Below, one piece after another: positions 32,644 to 40,291 of a DNA stretch of 64,000 nt. Source of the stretch: RGEC01 sp964475595 (GTDB taxonomy: Bacteria > Bacteroidota > Bacteroidia > NS11-12g > UBA955); the NCBI GenBank assembly GCA_964475595.1, contig CAYYXG010000004.1, forward strand, positions 62,001-126,000, given 5' to 3'. Numbering within the stretch: position 1 is the first letter of the stretch; each line of letters begins with the position of its first letter. The translations under genes and the position numbers were made by a program. The notes under the pieces are model-generated. The model ran no database searches and had not been told where the DNA came from. It saw only the letters and a list, made by a program, of their open reading frames with translations.

Positions 32644-35595
32644 ATGTACCCTGTTAATGCGTCAGCAAAGCGTTTCCTGACAAGGATTCTAATCCTGTTT
32701 CCATGGTGCCTGGCTGCACAAAATCAGTCTTTGAGGCAGGCAGAATGGCAGCAACGTGTTGATCATGAAATTAAGGTAATTTTCAATGAGCAACAAAAAC
32801 TCCTGCAATGCTTTCAAACCATCCATTACACCAATAATAGTCCCGACGCCATTTCAAAAATCCCTTTTCATGTATGGCCCAATGCATTTTCAGGAATTCA
32901 TACTGCCTATGGAAAAGAGGCCATTATCAACGGTAATGAAAAGTTTTTTCACATGAAGCCGGAGGAGTCCGGTGCTTTGGATAGTCTGGATTTTTCAGTA
33001 GACAACCAAAAGGCCAACTGGGAGTGGGATAAAGAGAATCCGGATATTCTCTATTTGAACCTTCCCCATGTTTTAAATAGCGGCAAAACAGCCGTAATCA
33101 CCACTCCTTTCCGTGTCAAGATACCCTGGCTTTTTAGCAGAATGGGGTATAATGGAGACCTCTTTTCGCTCACCCAATGGTATCCTAAACCCGCTGTTTA
33201 TGACATAAACGGCTGGAATGTCTTTCCTTATGCAGAACAGGGAGAATATTACAGCGAATTTGGTGATTATACCGTTAGCCTGAATGTGCCATCCAACTGG
33301 AAGATTGCGGCTACGGGCGAACTGCAGGATTCAACAGAATTGGCCTGGTTGGATTCGCTGGCAATGGGCCGGACATCAACCCGAGATAGTGGGCGTAAAA
33401 CCCTGGTTTATAAACAAACTAATGTGAGTGATTTTGCATGGTTCGCCCATCCGAATTTCCGAATTGCCAAGGGAAAATCGATTCTTCCGGGAAATCATAT
33501 AGTTACTAATTATGCCTTTTATCATTCATCCAAAAAAGCAAACGGTCCGGATATTCTTTCATCCATAGACAAGGCACTTCAATATTACTCCTCCCGTGTG
33601 GGTTTATATCCTTACCGGTACTGTACAGTGGTAATCGGTCCACTGCAGGGTGCTGGCGGGATGGAGTATCCCATGATAACCATTTGTAATGATGCTACTG
33701 AGGGTACCATCATCCATGAAGTTGGACACAACTGGTTTCAGGGTATGCTCGGTACCCAAGAACGCAATTATCCGTGGATGGATGAAAGCATCAATACGTT
33801 TTATCAACAACAGGCCGAGGGTAAAGGGGCTGAAGAATTTGCCGCAGGCGATCAATTTAATGTCAACAGCAATTATGCGGCCTTCCGACTTACCCATGAC
33901 GTTGGTCAGTTTCAGTGTGGTCATCTGCATAGCCGAAATTATACCGGGGTTAATTATGGCGCGATTATTTATGCCATTAATCCGCAGCGATTTCTATATC
34001 TGCAGGAATTTTTAGGCAGAAATATGATGGATAGCTGTTTTCGCACCTATTTCCGAAAATGGCAATACAAACACCCTTTACCCCATGATTTGCAAGCCGT
34101 CATGGAAGAAGTTAGCGGTAAAAAATTAGGATGGTTTTTTGAAGGACTCCTCGCCGGTCCTGCTCCAGACTTAGCCATTCAATCGGTGCATAAGTCGAAA
34201 AAGGGTTATATCGTAAATATCAACAATAAAACACCTTATCAACTCCCGTTTAAACTTCAATGGCGCTATGGAACCCGAAAAGAGTTCTTGTGGTTGCAAT
34301 CTGATACTGTGGTGGAGCTAAAAGGAAAAATGCAGGAGATTTCTCTCAATCCTACCGGATACTTACCGGAAAAAAATCTGGCTAATAACGATGCCAGAGT
34401 GTCCAAAGCCATCCTAAAAACATGGGGTAAAGTCCGTTTCGGGCTTCCCGGTTTGTACACCCGTGGTCAAAACAGGCACTGGGTATTTCCCATGTTCTTT
34501 ATGTGGAACAAATATGATGGCTATACCCCCGGACTGGTATTTTCAAATCTCACTTTTCCCCGCCGCAACTGGGAGTATTGGGTAGCTCCACTGTATGGTG
34601 TAAAATGCAAAGAGGTGGTAGGTTTTGCAGGGTTGCGCAGAAATGTTTTTCATCAGGGTGGTCCTTTTGCACTCACCGAAATCGGTTTTAATCTGCGCCG
34701 TTTTAACTTCCTTCCTGTTTCAGTATATGCCGAACCTGCCATATACAACCGTTGGGCAATCAAAGTGAATCAATATTTTCGGGTGTCAAAACCATGGGTG
34801 TCAAACCGCATGGAAACGGAAGTTACCCGTGTTAGATTGAATAGAATAGTTTCCTTGACTGCCTCAAACTGGGAATCAGATGTGGCAAGAATTTCATGGA
34901 TTAGGGAGTCTTCAAAAAAACTGTTGCCTTTTAATACAAAGATGGATGTTCTGGGTGGAGGAAATAGTGGTCCCTACAGCATTGGCCATTTTTTAATGGC
35001 CAACGCCACAGCAGAAATCTATATTCCTTATCCCAATAAATCCAAAAAGAACATAGGTTTCAGGGCCAAGGGTTTTGCCTCAGGAATGATACATAATTAT
35101 GGTGGCAGCACCGGCAATTTTGTTATACCTATTAGTGCCCCGCAGTTTGTACCCAATGATCCTACATTCAGTCACATGGCCGTAGCACGCAGCGCAATGT
35201 TTAATAATGGCAATGGCTATTGGAACCATGTGTTGGTTAATGGAGCCAACGGAATCCGCATGTTTCCCAATATCAACACAACAAAATGGGTAGCCGGTGT
35301 TAACCTAAACACCCATGTGCTACCGTTTATACCCATACAACTGTTTTTTGATGCTGCCTTTATTCCCAAAAGTGTGGGTTTACAGGAACAATTGCCCTAT
35401 GCAGGTGGGATTAGTTTTTCTACACGCCTGGGTAAAAGCGCCGGTTTTGAAGCAAATTTGCCTTTATTTTATAGTCGTACATTTACAGACTTTATGTCAC
35501 TTAATCCTAGGTATAAGTGGTATGAATTCGCCTCTTTCCGCATGAAACTTGACCTAAATGATCCTTTCGATATCGTAAGGAATTTTATCTATTAA
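32644..35595 (+). CDS. M1-family zinc aminopeptidase with outer C-terminal domain
   Basis: 983 residues from ATG 32644 with an N-terminal signal segment (RILILFPWCLAAQ). The exopeptidase motif GGMEYP (M340-E341), the zinc motif HExxH (H358-E359-V-G-H362, HEVGHNWFQGML) and the third ligand E381 (WMDESINTF) are all in place. M1 enzymes remove N-terminal residues from peptides. The first ~330 residues form the saddle domain; the C-terminal ~440 residues lack the usual ERAP-like helical lobe and look beta-rich, ending in a short aromatic strand (DPFDIVRNFIY), possibly a membrane barrel or outer-membrane domain. Periplasmic or surface location is inferred. Confidence 0.88.
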   Translation: MYPVNASAKRFLTRILILFPWCLAAQNQSLRQAEWQQRVDHEIKVIFNEQQKLLQCFQTIHYTNNSPDAISKIPFHVWPNAFSGIHTAYGKEAIINGNEKFFHMKPEESGALDSLDFSVDNQKANWEWDKENPDILYLNLPHVLNSGKTAVITTPFRVKIPWLFSRMGYNGDLFSLTQWYPKPAVYDINGWNVFPYAEQGEYYSEFGDYTVSLNVPSNWKIAATGELQDSTELAWLDSLAMGRTSTRDSGRKTLVYKQTNVSDFAWFAHPNFRIAKGKSILPGNHIVTNYAFYHSSKKANGPDILSSIDKALQYYSSRVGLYPYRYCTVVIGPLQGAGGMEYPMITICNDATEGTIIHEVGHNWFQGMLGTQERNYPWMDESINTFYQQQAEGKGAEEFAAGDQFNVNSNYAAFRLTHDVGQFQCGHLHSRNYTGVNYGAIIYAINPQRFLYLQEFLGRNMMDSCFRTYFRKWQYKHPLPHDLQAVMEEVSGKKLGWFFEGLLAGPAPDLAIQSVHKSKKGYIVNINNKTPYQLPFKLQWRYGTRKEFLWLQSDTVVELKGKMQEISLNPTGYLPEKNLANNDARVSKAILKTWGKVRFGLPGLYTRGQNRHWVFPMFFMWNKYDGYTPGLVFSNLTFPRRNWEYWVAPLYGVKCKEVVGFAGLRRNVFHQGGPFALTEIGFNLRRFNFLPVSVYAEPAIYNRWAIKVNQYFRVSKPWVSNRMETEVTRVRLNRIVSLTASNWESDVARISWIRESSKKLLPFNTKMDVLGGGNSGPYSIGHFLMANATAEIYIPYPNKSKKNIGFRAKGFASGMIHNYGGSTGNFVIPISAPQFVPNDPTFSHMAVARSAMFNNGNGYWNHVLVNGANGIRMFPNINTTKWVAGVNLNTHVLPFIPIQLFFDAAFIPKSVGLQEQLPYAGGISFSTRLGKSAGFEANLPLFYSRTFTDFMSLNPRYKWYEFASFRMKLDLNDPFDIVRNFIY

Positions 35596-35632
35596 TCAAT
35601 AAATTCAACCAAATAACGCAATTTTGCATAAC

Positions 35633-36022
35633 ATGAATCGAATACTCGCCATCTTCTGTCTTACATTGTTTACCATAACCGCCTGTAAAAAATACAAAGA
35701 CGGGCCCGTTGTTTCCATTTGGAGTCGCAAGGAGCGAATTGAGGGCAAATGGGTGGTAGCATACGCGGAAAAAAACCAGCAACAAATAACAGCATCCTAC
35801 AAAGACCTGATTTGGGAGTTTACGCGCAATTTTGCAGTCATTGAAACAACTGATACTTCAAAGAGAAATGGTATATGGGGTACCATGACCAATGACAAGG
35901 ATTTTGTGATTGATTACGATAATGGAAACCGAAGTATTTATGAAATCATTAGGTTAACCCGCAAACAATTCTGGCTAAGAGATCGGCAGACTGAACTGGT
36001 ATTGCACCTGAAACCCTATTAA
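35633..36022 (+). CDS. Small lipoprotein, lipocalin-like
   Basis: 129 residues from ATG 35633 (MNRILAIFCLTLFTITAC), with a lipobox ending at Cys 18; a TTG at 35624 lies in a near-match -7 box (cAATTTTG) and is rejected. The mature protein (KKYKDGPVVSIWSRKERIEGKWVVAYAE) has the W-x-hydrophobic pattern and alternating strands seen in lipocalin-like domains of Bacteroidota lipoproteins. Function unknown. The LysE-type exporter gene begins 2 nt after the stop. Confidence 0.7.
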   Translation: MNRILAIFCLTLFTITACKKYKDGPVVSIWSRKERIEGKWVVAYAEKNQQQITASYKDLIWEFTRNFAVIETTDTSKRNGIWGTMTNDKDFVIDYDNGNRSIYEIIRLTRKQFWLRDRQTELVLHLKPY

Positions 36023-36024
36023 CA

Positions 36025-36648
36025 TTGTACTGGATCGCCCCCGCGCTTTACGGTCTATTGGCTGGCTTTATGATGAGCATACTGCTCGGGGTGGTTTTCT
36101 TTTTGCTCATACAGGCCGGAATTCAGCATGGAACAAAGAAGGGGATGATTATTGCTGCCGGAGTGGTAACCGGCGACCTGATATTTTTGTCATTGTCTAT
36201 TGGTTTTACCGCAGCAATATCCGGATTTCTGCAGCAGCACAGCCATACAATCGCTTTGGTTGGAGGTTGTATTTTGCTGCTGATGGGAGGGTGGATGTGG
36301 GTGAAAAAACAATTTGCAGACCAAGGACTTAAAGCGGCGAAAGGACTGCAAACTGCCCGCGATTTTTTTGTAAAACCTTTTATTATCAATGTTTTAAATC
36401 CGGCTAACGCTGCATGGTGGTTGGGTCTTTACAGTTTTCCACCCGCTTCAGGCTATGAGCTACAACAGAAAATAGTCTTCGGTGCTTCTGCCATAATCGC
36501 TATATTCAGCACTGAGGTTGGTATTGCTGCAGGGGCATCTTTATTAAAAAACTATATACATGAAAAATGGTTAAAAAAAGTAGATCAATTAGTGGCAATT
36601 ATTATGTTTTTAATGGGATTAAATTTACTTTTTAGAGGATTTATATAA
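36025..36648 (+). CDS. LysE/RhtB-type membrane exporter
   Basis: 207 residues from TTG 36025, two bases after the stop of the lipoprotein gene. Five to six hydrophobic spans: LLAGFMMSILLGVVFFLLIQAG (first), MIIAAGVVTGDLIFLSLSIGF, TIALVGGCILLLMGGWMWV, FIINVLNPANAAWWLGLYSF, IVFGASAIIAIFSTEVGIAAGAS and VAIIMFLMGLNLLFRGF. The glycine-rich first span and the NPxNAxWW motif after the third are typical of LysE/RhtB transporters, which export amino acids. Co-transcribed with the lipoprotein. No regulator is visible. Confidence 0.8.
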   Translation: MYWIAPALYGLLAGFMMSILLGVVFFLLIQAGIQHGTKKGMIIAAGVVTGDLIFLSLSIGFTAAISGFLQQHSHTIALVGGCILLLMGGWMWVKKQFADQGLKAAKGLQTARDFFVKPFIINVLNPANAAWWLGLYSFPPASGYELQQKIVFGASAIIAIFSTEVGIAAGASLLKNYIHEKWLKKVDQLVAIIMFLMGLNLLFRGFI

Positions 36649-36727
36649 TCTAATTTTATTTTTGGTTAAATTAATTTTTTAATTTCATTAAAAATCCACC
36701 AAAAACAACAATAAACGAACCGTCTAA

Positions 36728-37055
36728 TAAACCAATCAACCAATCCGCACTAAGTTTAATGGTAAATACGGATTCCCTGGATAAACCAATCAACCAATCC
36801 ACAATAAGTTTAATGGTTTAATAGTATAATGGTAAATACGGGTTCCATTAATAAACCAATCAACCAATCAACAATAAGTTTAATGGTTTAATAGTATAAT
36901 GGTGAATACGGGTTCTATTACTAAACCAATCAACCAATCCACAATAAGTTTAATGGTTTAATAGTATAATGGTGAATACGGATTCCCTTACTAAACCAAT
37001 CAACCAATTTACCAATCAACTAATATACCAATAAACCACTAAACCAACAAATCAA
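36728..37055. repeat. 70-bp tandem repeat cluster
   Basis: The 407-bp gap 36649-37055 carries three full 70-bp repeats (starts at about 36782, 36852 and 36922, each beginning taaaccaatcaaccaa), a shorter first copy (36728, 54 bp, lacking the 16-bp ggtttaatagtataat segment) and a partial last copy from 36992. Units differ by a few bases (ggtaaatacgg versus ggtgaatacgg). Each unit also has accaat and its complement attggt, so a transcript could fold. The family recurs at 10.2-10.4 kb. No gene seen. Confidence 0.9.
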
Positions 37056-37457
37056 TCACTTCTTTTCTTCACACATTTCCACCAATACATTTCCTGTACT
37101 TTTCGGATGAAAAAAAGCAATCTTTTTATTGTCTGCTCCGTCTTTCGGTTGGGTGTTAATTAATTCAAATCCCAATGATGATTTTTCTTCCATTGTTTGT
37201 AGGATATTATGCACGGCAAATGCGATATGGTGAATTCCCTCACCTCGCTTTTCAATAAATTTCGCAATGGGACTGTCCGGTTTGGTTGCCGCCAATAACT
37301 CAATTTTGGTGTTACCGGCATCGAAAAAAACAGTTGTAACCCCTTCAGATGCAACCTCCTCTGTTTTATAGGGTTTAACCCCAAGCAACTGAGTATATAG
37401 GATTATGGCCTCTTCAAGGTTTTTTACCGCTATGCCAATATGTTCCACATGATTCAT
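37056..37457 (-). CDS. mce: Methylmalonyl-CoA epimerase
   Basis: 133 residues, the length of single-domain VOC (glyoxalase-fold) epimerases. Conserved elements: N-terminal VEHIGIAVKNLEEAI with metal-ligand H6, IELLAATKPDSPIAKFI, GEGIHHIAFAVHNI (H76/H77) and FHPKSTGNVLVEMCE (E127), which in this family ligand the metal. It interconverts the (2R) and (2S) forms of methylmalonyl-CoA in propionate metabolism. The mutase is not in this window. It is transcribed away from iscS and ends next to the 70-bp tandem repeats. Confidence 0.92.
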   Translation of the reverse strand: MNHVEHIGIAVKNLEEAIILYTQLLGVKPYKTEEVASEGVTTVFFDAGNTKIELLAATKPDSPIAKFIEKRGEGIHHIAFAVHNILQTMEEKSSLGFELINTQPKDGADNKKIAFFHPKSTGNVLVEMCEEKK

Positions 37458-37532
37458 AACAGCAAATTAAAGCAATTGTGAAGCATTGAAAAAATTCATC
37501 AGTTCTTAAAACAGAATTGGCTTAAATGGTGT

Positions 37533-37540
37533 TACTTTTG
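37533..37540 (+). promoter_or_regulatory. -7 promoter box of iscS
   Basis: TACTTTTG (exact TAnnTTTG) 27 nt before the ATG at 37568. The in-frame ATG at 37526 lies upstream of the box and is not used if this is the promoter. Confidence 0.6.
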
Positions 37541-37567
37541 CAAATTAGAATTAATCTAAATAAGCAA

Positions 37568-38779
37568 ATGAAACTGCCCGTATACCTCGACAATAATGCC
37601 ACCACCAAGGTTGACCCTCGTGTGTTAGATGCTATGATTCCCTTTTTTACAGAGGATTTTGGTAATGCTGCCAGCCGCAATCACCCCTTCGGATGGAAGG
37701 CGGAAGAGGCTGTAGATTACGCCAGGGAACAAATTGCAACTTTAATAGGTGCCAATGAGAAAGAGATAATCTTCACCAGTGGTGCAACTGAAAGCAATAA
37801 CCTGGCATTGAAAGGTGTTTTCGAAATGTATGCGGAGAAAGGCAAACATATTATCACTGCAGTCACTGAACACAAAGCCATTCTTGATACTTGCAAGCAT
37901 CTTGAAAAACAAGGTGCAGAAATCACCTACCTGCATCCTGGTGAAGATGGCTTGCTGACAGTTGCACAGGTTGAGGAAGTGATGCGCCCTGATACCATTT
38001 TGGTGACCATCATGTTTGGAAACAATGAAATCGGGGTTTTGCAGCCCATTCGTGAGATTGCCGCAGTTTGCAAAAAACATGGTGTGCTGTTTCATTCAGA
38101 TGCTACACAGGCTGTTGGTAAAATCCCGGTGGATGTTTTGGCTGATAATATTGATTTAATGAGCTTTACCGCCCACAAAATGTATGGCCCCAAAGGCATT
38201 GGAGCCCTTTATGTGCGTCGCAAAAATCCACGGGTTAAGGTAACCGCACAGATGGATGGCGGGGGCCATGAACGTGGAATGCGCAGTGGAACCTTGAATG
38301 TTCCCGGTATCGTTGGTTTTGGCAAGGCAGCCGAACTGGCTAGAATAGAAATGCAAAGCGACACCGCTCGCATTATAAAAATGCGCGATAGACTGGAAAA
38401 TGAACTGTTGAAACTGGAGGAGAGTTATTTGAATGGAGACAAGGAGCATCGCCTGCCCCATACAACCAATATCAGTTTTAAATACGTAGAAGGAGAAGGG
38501 CTGATGATGGCCATCAAAGACATTGCGGTTTCTTCCGGTTCTGCTTGCACTTCTGCTTCTCTGGAGCCCAGCTATGTGTTGAAAAGTCTGGGTCTTGACG
38601 ATGAGCTTGCCCATAGTTCTCTGAGATTTGGACTAAGTAGGTATACCACCGACGAGGAAATTGATTTCACCATCCAATGTGTTTCAGATGCAGTAAATCG
38701 TCTTCGCGAGATGAGTCCTCTTTGGGAAATGTTTAAAGATGGCATTGATCTCAAAACCGTTCAATGGACCGCTCATTGA
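37568..38779 (+). CDS. iscS: Cysteine desulfurase
   Basis: 403 residues from ATG 37568 (MKLPVYLDNNATTKVDPRVLD), the standard IscS N-terminus. PLP lysine K204 (TAHKMYGPKGIG) and the mobile catalytic cysteine C327 (SSGSACTSASLEPSYVLKSLG) are present, numbered like E. coli IscS (K206, C328). It removes sulfur from cysteine for Fe-S cluster assembly on IscU. It leads an isc set (iscS-iscU-iscA) but each of the first two genes has its own -7 box, and there is no IscR, HscA/B or ferredoxin gene here. Confidence 0.97.
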   Translation: MKLPVYLDNNATTKVDPRVLDAMIPFFTEDFGNAASRNHPFGWKAEEAVDYAREQIATLIGANEKEIIFTSGATESNNLALKGVFEMYAEKGKHIITAVTEHKAILDTCKHLEKQGAEITYLHPGEDGLLTVAQVEEVMRPDTILVTIMFGNNEIGVLQPIREIAAVCKKHGVLFHSDATQAVGKIPVDVLADNIDLMSFTAHKMYGPKGIGALYVRRKNPRVKVTAQMDGGGHERGMRSGTLNVPGIVGFGKAAELARIEMQSDTARIIKMRDRLENELLKLEESYLNGDKEHRLPHTTNISFKYVEGEGLMMAIKDIAVSSGSACTSASLEPSYVLKSLGLDDELAHSSLRFGLSRYTTDEEIDFTIQCVSDAVNRLREMSPLWEMFKDGIDLKTVQWTAH

Positions 38780-38808
38780 TTTAATTTGGAAAGATTCTAA
38801 ATAATTTA

Positions 38809-38816
38809 TAACTTTG
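38809..38816 (+). promoter_or_regulatory. -7 promoter box of iscU
   Basis: TAACTTTG (exact TAnnTTTG) in the 63-bp gap after iscS, 26 nt before ATG 38843. Confidence 0.55.
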
Positions 38817-38842
38817 TAATAAAACCCAATAATCCAAAAGAT

Positions 38843-39259
38843 ATGGCATATAGTGAAAAAGTAATTGATCATTACAGCAATCCCCGCAACGTAGGAACGC
38901 TTGACAAGGGAAGCCCCAATGTTGGAACAGGTCTGGTGGGAGCACCGGAATGCGGTGATGTAATGCGTTTGCAGATCCAGGTAAATCCTGAAACCGGCGT
39001 AATTGAAGACGCCCGATTCAAAACTTTTGGCTGCGGATCGGCTATCGCCTCTTCTTCATTGGCCACCGAGTGGCTCAAGGGGAAATCCGTAGACCAGGCA
39101 TTAACCATCGACAATATGGATATAGTGGAAGAGCTGGCGTTGCCTCCCGTTAAAATACACTGTTCAGTATTGGCAGAAGATGCCATCCGCGCTGCCATCA
39201 ATGACTACCGTGTAAAACAGGGGCTTGAGCCTATTGTTGAAGAAAAATCACACCATTAA
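38843..39259 (+). CDS. iscU: Fe-S cluster assembly scaffold
   Basis: 138 residues. The three cluster-ligand cysteines are C37 (PECGDVM, with D39), C64 (FKTFGCGSAIASSS) and C107 (PPVKIHCSVLAEDA). The LPPVK chaperone-binding motif (L100-PPVK) for HscA is retained although hscA is not in the window. It receives sulfur from IscS and builds [2Fe-2S]/[4Fe-4S] clusters. The C-terminus ends in a short HH tail. IscA follows after 6 bp. Confidence 0.97.
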   Translation: MAYSEKVIDHYSNPRNVGTLDKGSPNVGTGLVGAPECGDVMRLQIQVNPETGVIEDARFKTFGCGSAIASSSLATEWLKGKSVDQALTIDNMDIVEELALPPVKIHCSVLAEDAIRAAINDYRVKQGLEPIVEEKSHH

Positions 39260-39265
39260 TCTATT

Positions 39266-39613
39266 ATGCTCACCGATACCGCGGATATCACCATTACCGA
39301 TAAAGCCCGCAGCAAGGTGCATGCTTTGATGCAGGAGGCCGGCATTAGTGCCCCTGAATATTTTGTTCGAGTGGGCGTAAAAGGAGGTGGCTGTTCCGGA
39401 TTAACCTACCAACTTGATTTTGATAACGAGTCTCAAGCCGGTGACATGGTCTTTGGTGACGATGATTTGAAGGTGGTTTGTGATATGAAAAGTTTTTTAT
39501 ACCTGTGTGGCACTGAGCTTGATTTTAGCGATGGCCTAAACGGCAAAGGATTTAATTTTATCAATCCAAACGCCTCCCGAACCTGTGGGTGTGGAGAGAG
39601 TTTTGCTGTATAG
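39266..39613 (+). CDS. iscA: A-type Fe-S carrier (IscA/ErpA-like)
   Basis: 115 residues with the three A-type cysteines C43 (GGGCSGLTYQL), C107 and C109 (RTCGCGESF), and the SRVGVKGGGCSG-type central fold. It carries clusters from the scaffold to target proteins. The gene follows iscU by 6 bp in an evident operon. Residues 1-12 (MLTDTADITITD) include a short leader before the conserved part; the sequence does not separate IscA from ErpA or SufA. Confidence 0.92.
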   Translation: MLTDTADITITDKARSKVHALMQEAGISAPEYFVRVGVKGGGCSGLTYQLDFDNESQAGDMVFGDDDLKVVCDMKSFLYLCGTELDFSDGLNGKGFNFINPNASRTCGCGESFAV

Positions 39614-39656
39614 GCATAATGCGACTTTGGTCACTTTCATAGTGTACATCATGACA

Positions 39657-39664
39657 TAGCTTTG
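39657..39664 (+). promoter_or_regulatory. -7 promoter box of the coiled-coil gene at 39.7 kb
   Basis: TAGCTTTG (exact TAnnTTTG). It ends 7 nt before ATG 39672; ATG 39666 is only 1 nt away and would fall upstream of the likely transcription start. Confidence 0.6.
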
Positions 39665-39671
39665 TATGGCT

Positions 39672-40055
39672 ATGTCAAATACCATATATATTCACGAGTT
39701 GCATGCCATTCATGGCGAATGGATTTCTGCATTAAACCTTGCACAGGATGAGCTGATTTCCTACCAGAACCGATTACAGGAACTTAATAGTGCCAACACA
39801 TCAAAAGATATTCTGGCACAGGTTGAGGGTTTTCAAAATCGCTTTATTAGGCAGAAAGAAGTCATTGATATTCTCAAGCACGACATTCAGGCTGATGAAA
39901 AAAGGATAGTTGAAAATGCGAGAGATAACAATGTGGCAGTTGAGCACAGAAAAGTTGAAAAAGATTTTGCTCTGCATGAAAAAATGGAATCGTTTGAAAA
40001 ATTATTTAAGGAAATGAAATCTGAATATTTGCATATATTAGAAAAATATTTGTAA
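39672..40055 (+). CDS. Small coiled-coil protein of unknown function
   Basis: 127 residues from ATG 39672 (MSNTIYIHELHAIHGEWISAL); the promoter box position favours this over ATG 39666. Almost entirely helical with heptad character (QDELISYQNRLQELNSANT, ILAQVEGFQNRFIRQKEVID, HEKMESFEKLFKEMKSEYLH). No cysteines and no signal peptide, so probably cytoplasmic. It resembles short conserved Bacteroidota coiled-coil proteins without assigned role. It follows the isc genes but has its own promoter and terminator. Confidence 0.65.
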   Translation: MSNTIYIHELHAIHGEWISALNLAQDELISYQNRLQELNSANTSKDILAQVEGFQNRFIRQKEVIDILKHDIQADEKRIVENARDNNVAVEHRKVEKDFALHEKMESFEKLFKEMKSEYLHILEKYL

Positions 40056-40078
40056 TATAAGTTGTTGTTAATACCCAT

Positions 40079-40108
40079 AAAATCGGCAATAATGGCCGAT
40101 TTTTTTTG
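40079..40108 (+). terminator. Terminator before the giant gene
   Basis: AATCGGC-AATAATG-GCCGATT hairpin (40081-40101) flanked by As and followed by a run of Ts; 23 bp past the coiled-coil gene. It isolates the promoter region of the giant gene. Confidence 0.8.
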
Positions 40109-40158
40109 TTTTTATAAATGTAAATTATTTTTAAAAACAGGACTAAAAAAACATTATA

Positions 40159-40256
40159 TTTTTTAGAAAATTTAGAATAATTCATGAGAAAAATCATACC
40201 ACTAACCTGTTTATCCACAATATTTCACCCCAAATATTTGCTTTTTTAGAAAATTT
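40159..40256. repeat. 15-bp direct repeat upstream of the giant gene
   Basis: TTTTTTAGAAAATTT occurs at 40159-40173 and again at 40242-40256, 83 bp apart in the 236-bp gap before the giant gene. Two copies of an A/T-rich word this long may mark paired regulatory sites; chance is possible in such AT-rich sequence. Confidence 0.4.
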
Positions 40257-40257
40257 G

Positions 40258-40282
40258 AGTCAATTTTACAACCAAATTGACT
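40258..40282 (+). promoter_or_regulatory. Hairpin directly before the giant gene start
   Basis: AGTCAATTT-TACAACC-AAATTGACT is a perfect inverted repeat (9-bp arms, 7-nt loop) ending 9 nt before ATG 40292. In RNA it would fold against the start codon; in DNA it could be a binding site. Confidence 0.5.
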
Positions 40283-40291
40283 TAAAATTAG

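Noticed and set aside
36728..37000. The 70-bp repeats as a CRISPR array
   Set aside because: Units abut with no variable spacers, and no cas genes are near.
37526..37567. Longer iscS start at ATG 37526
   Set aside because: An exact -7 box lies between it and ATG 37568, and 37568 gives the conserved IscS N-terminus.
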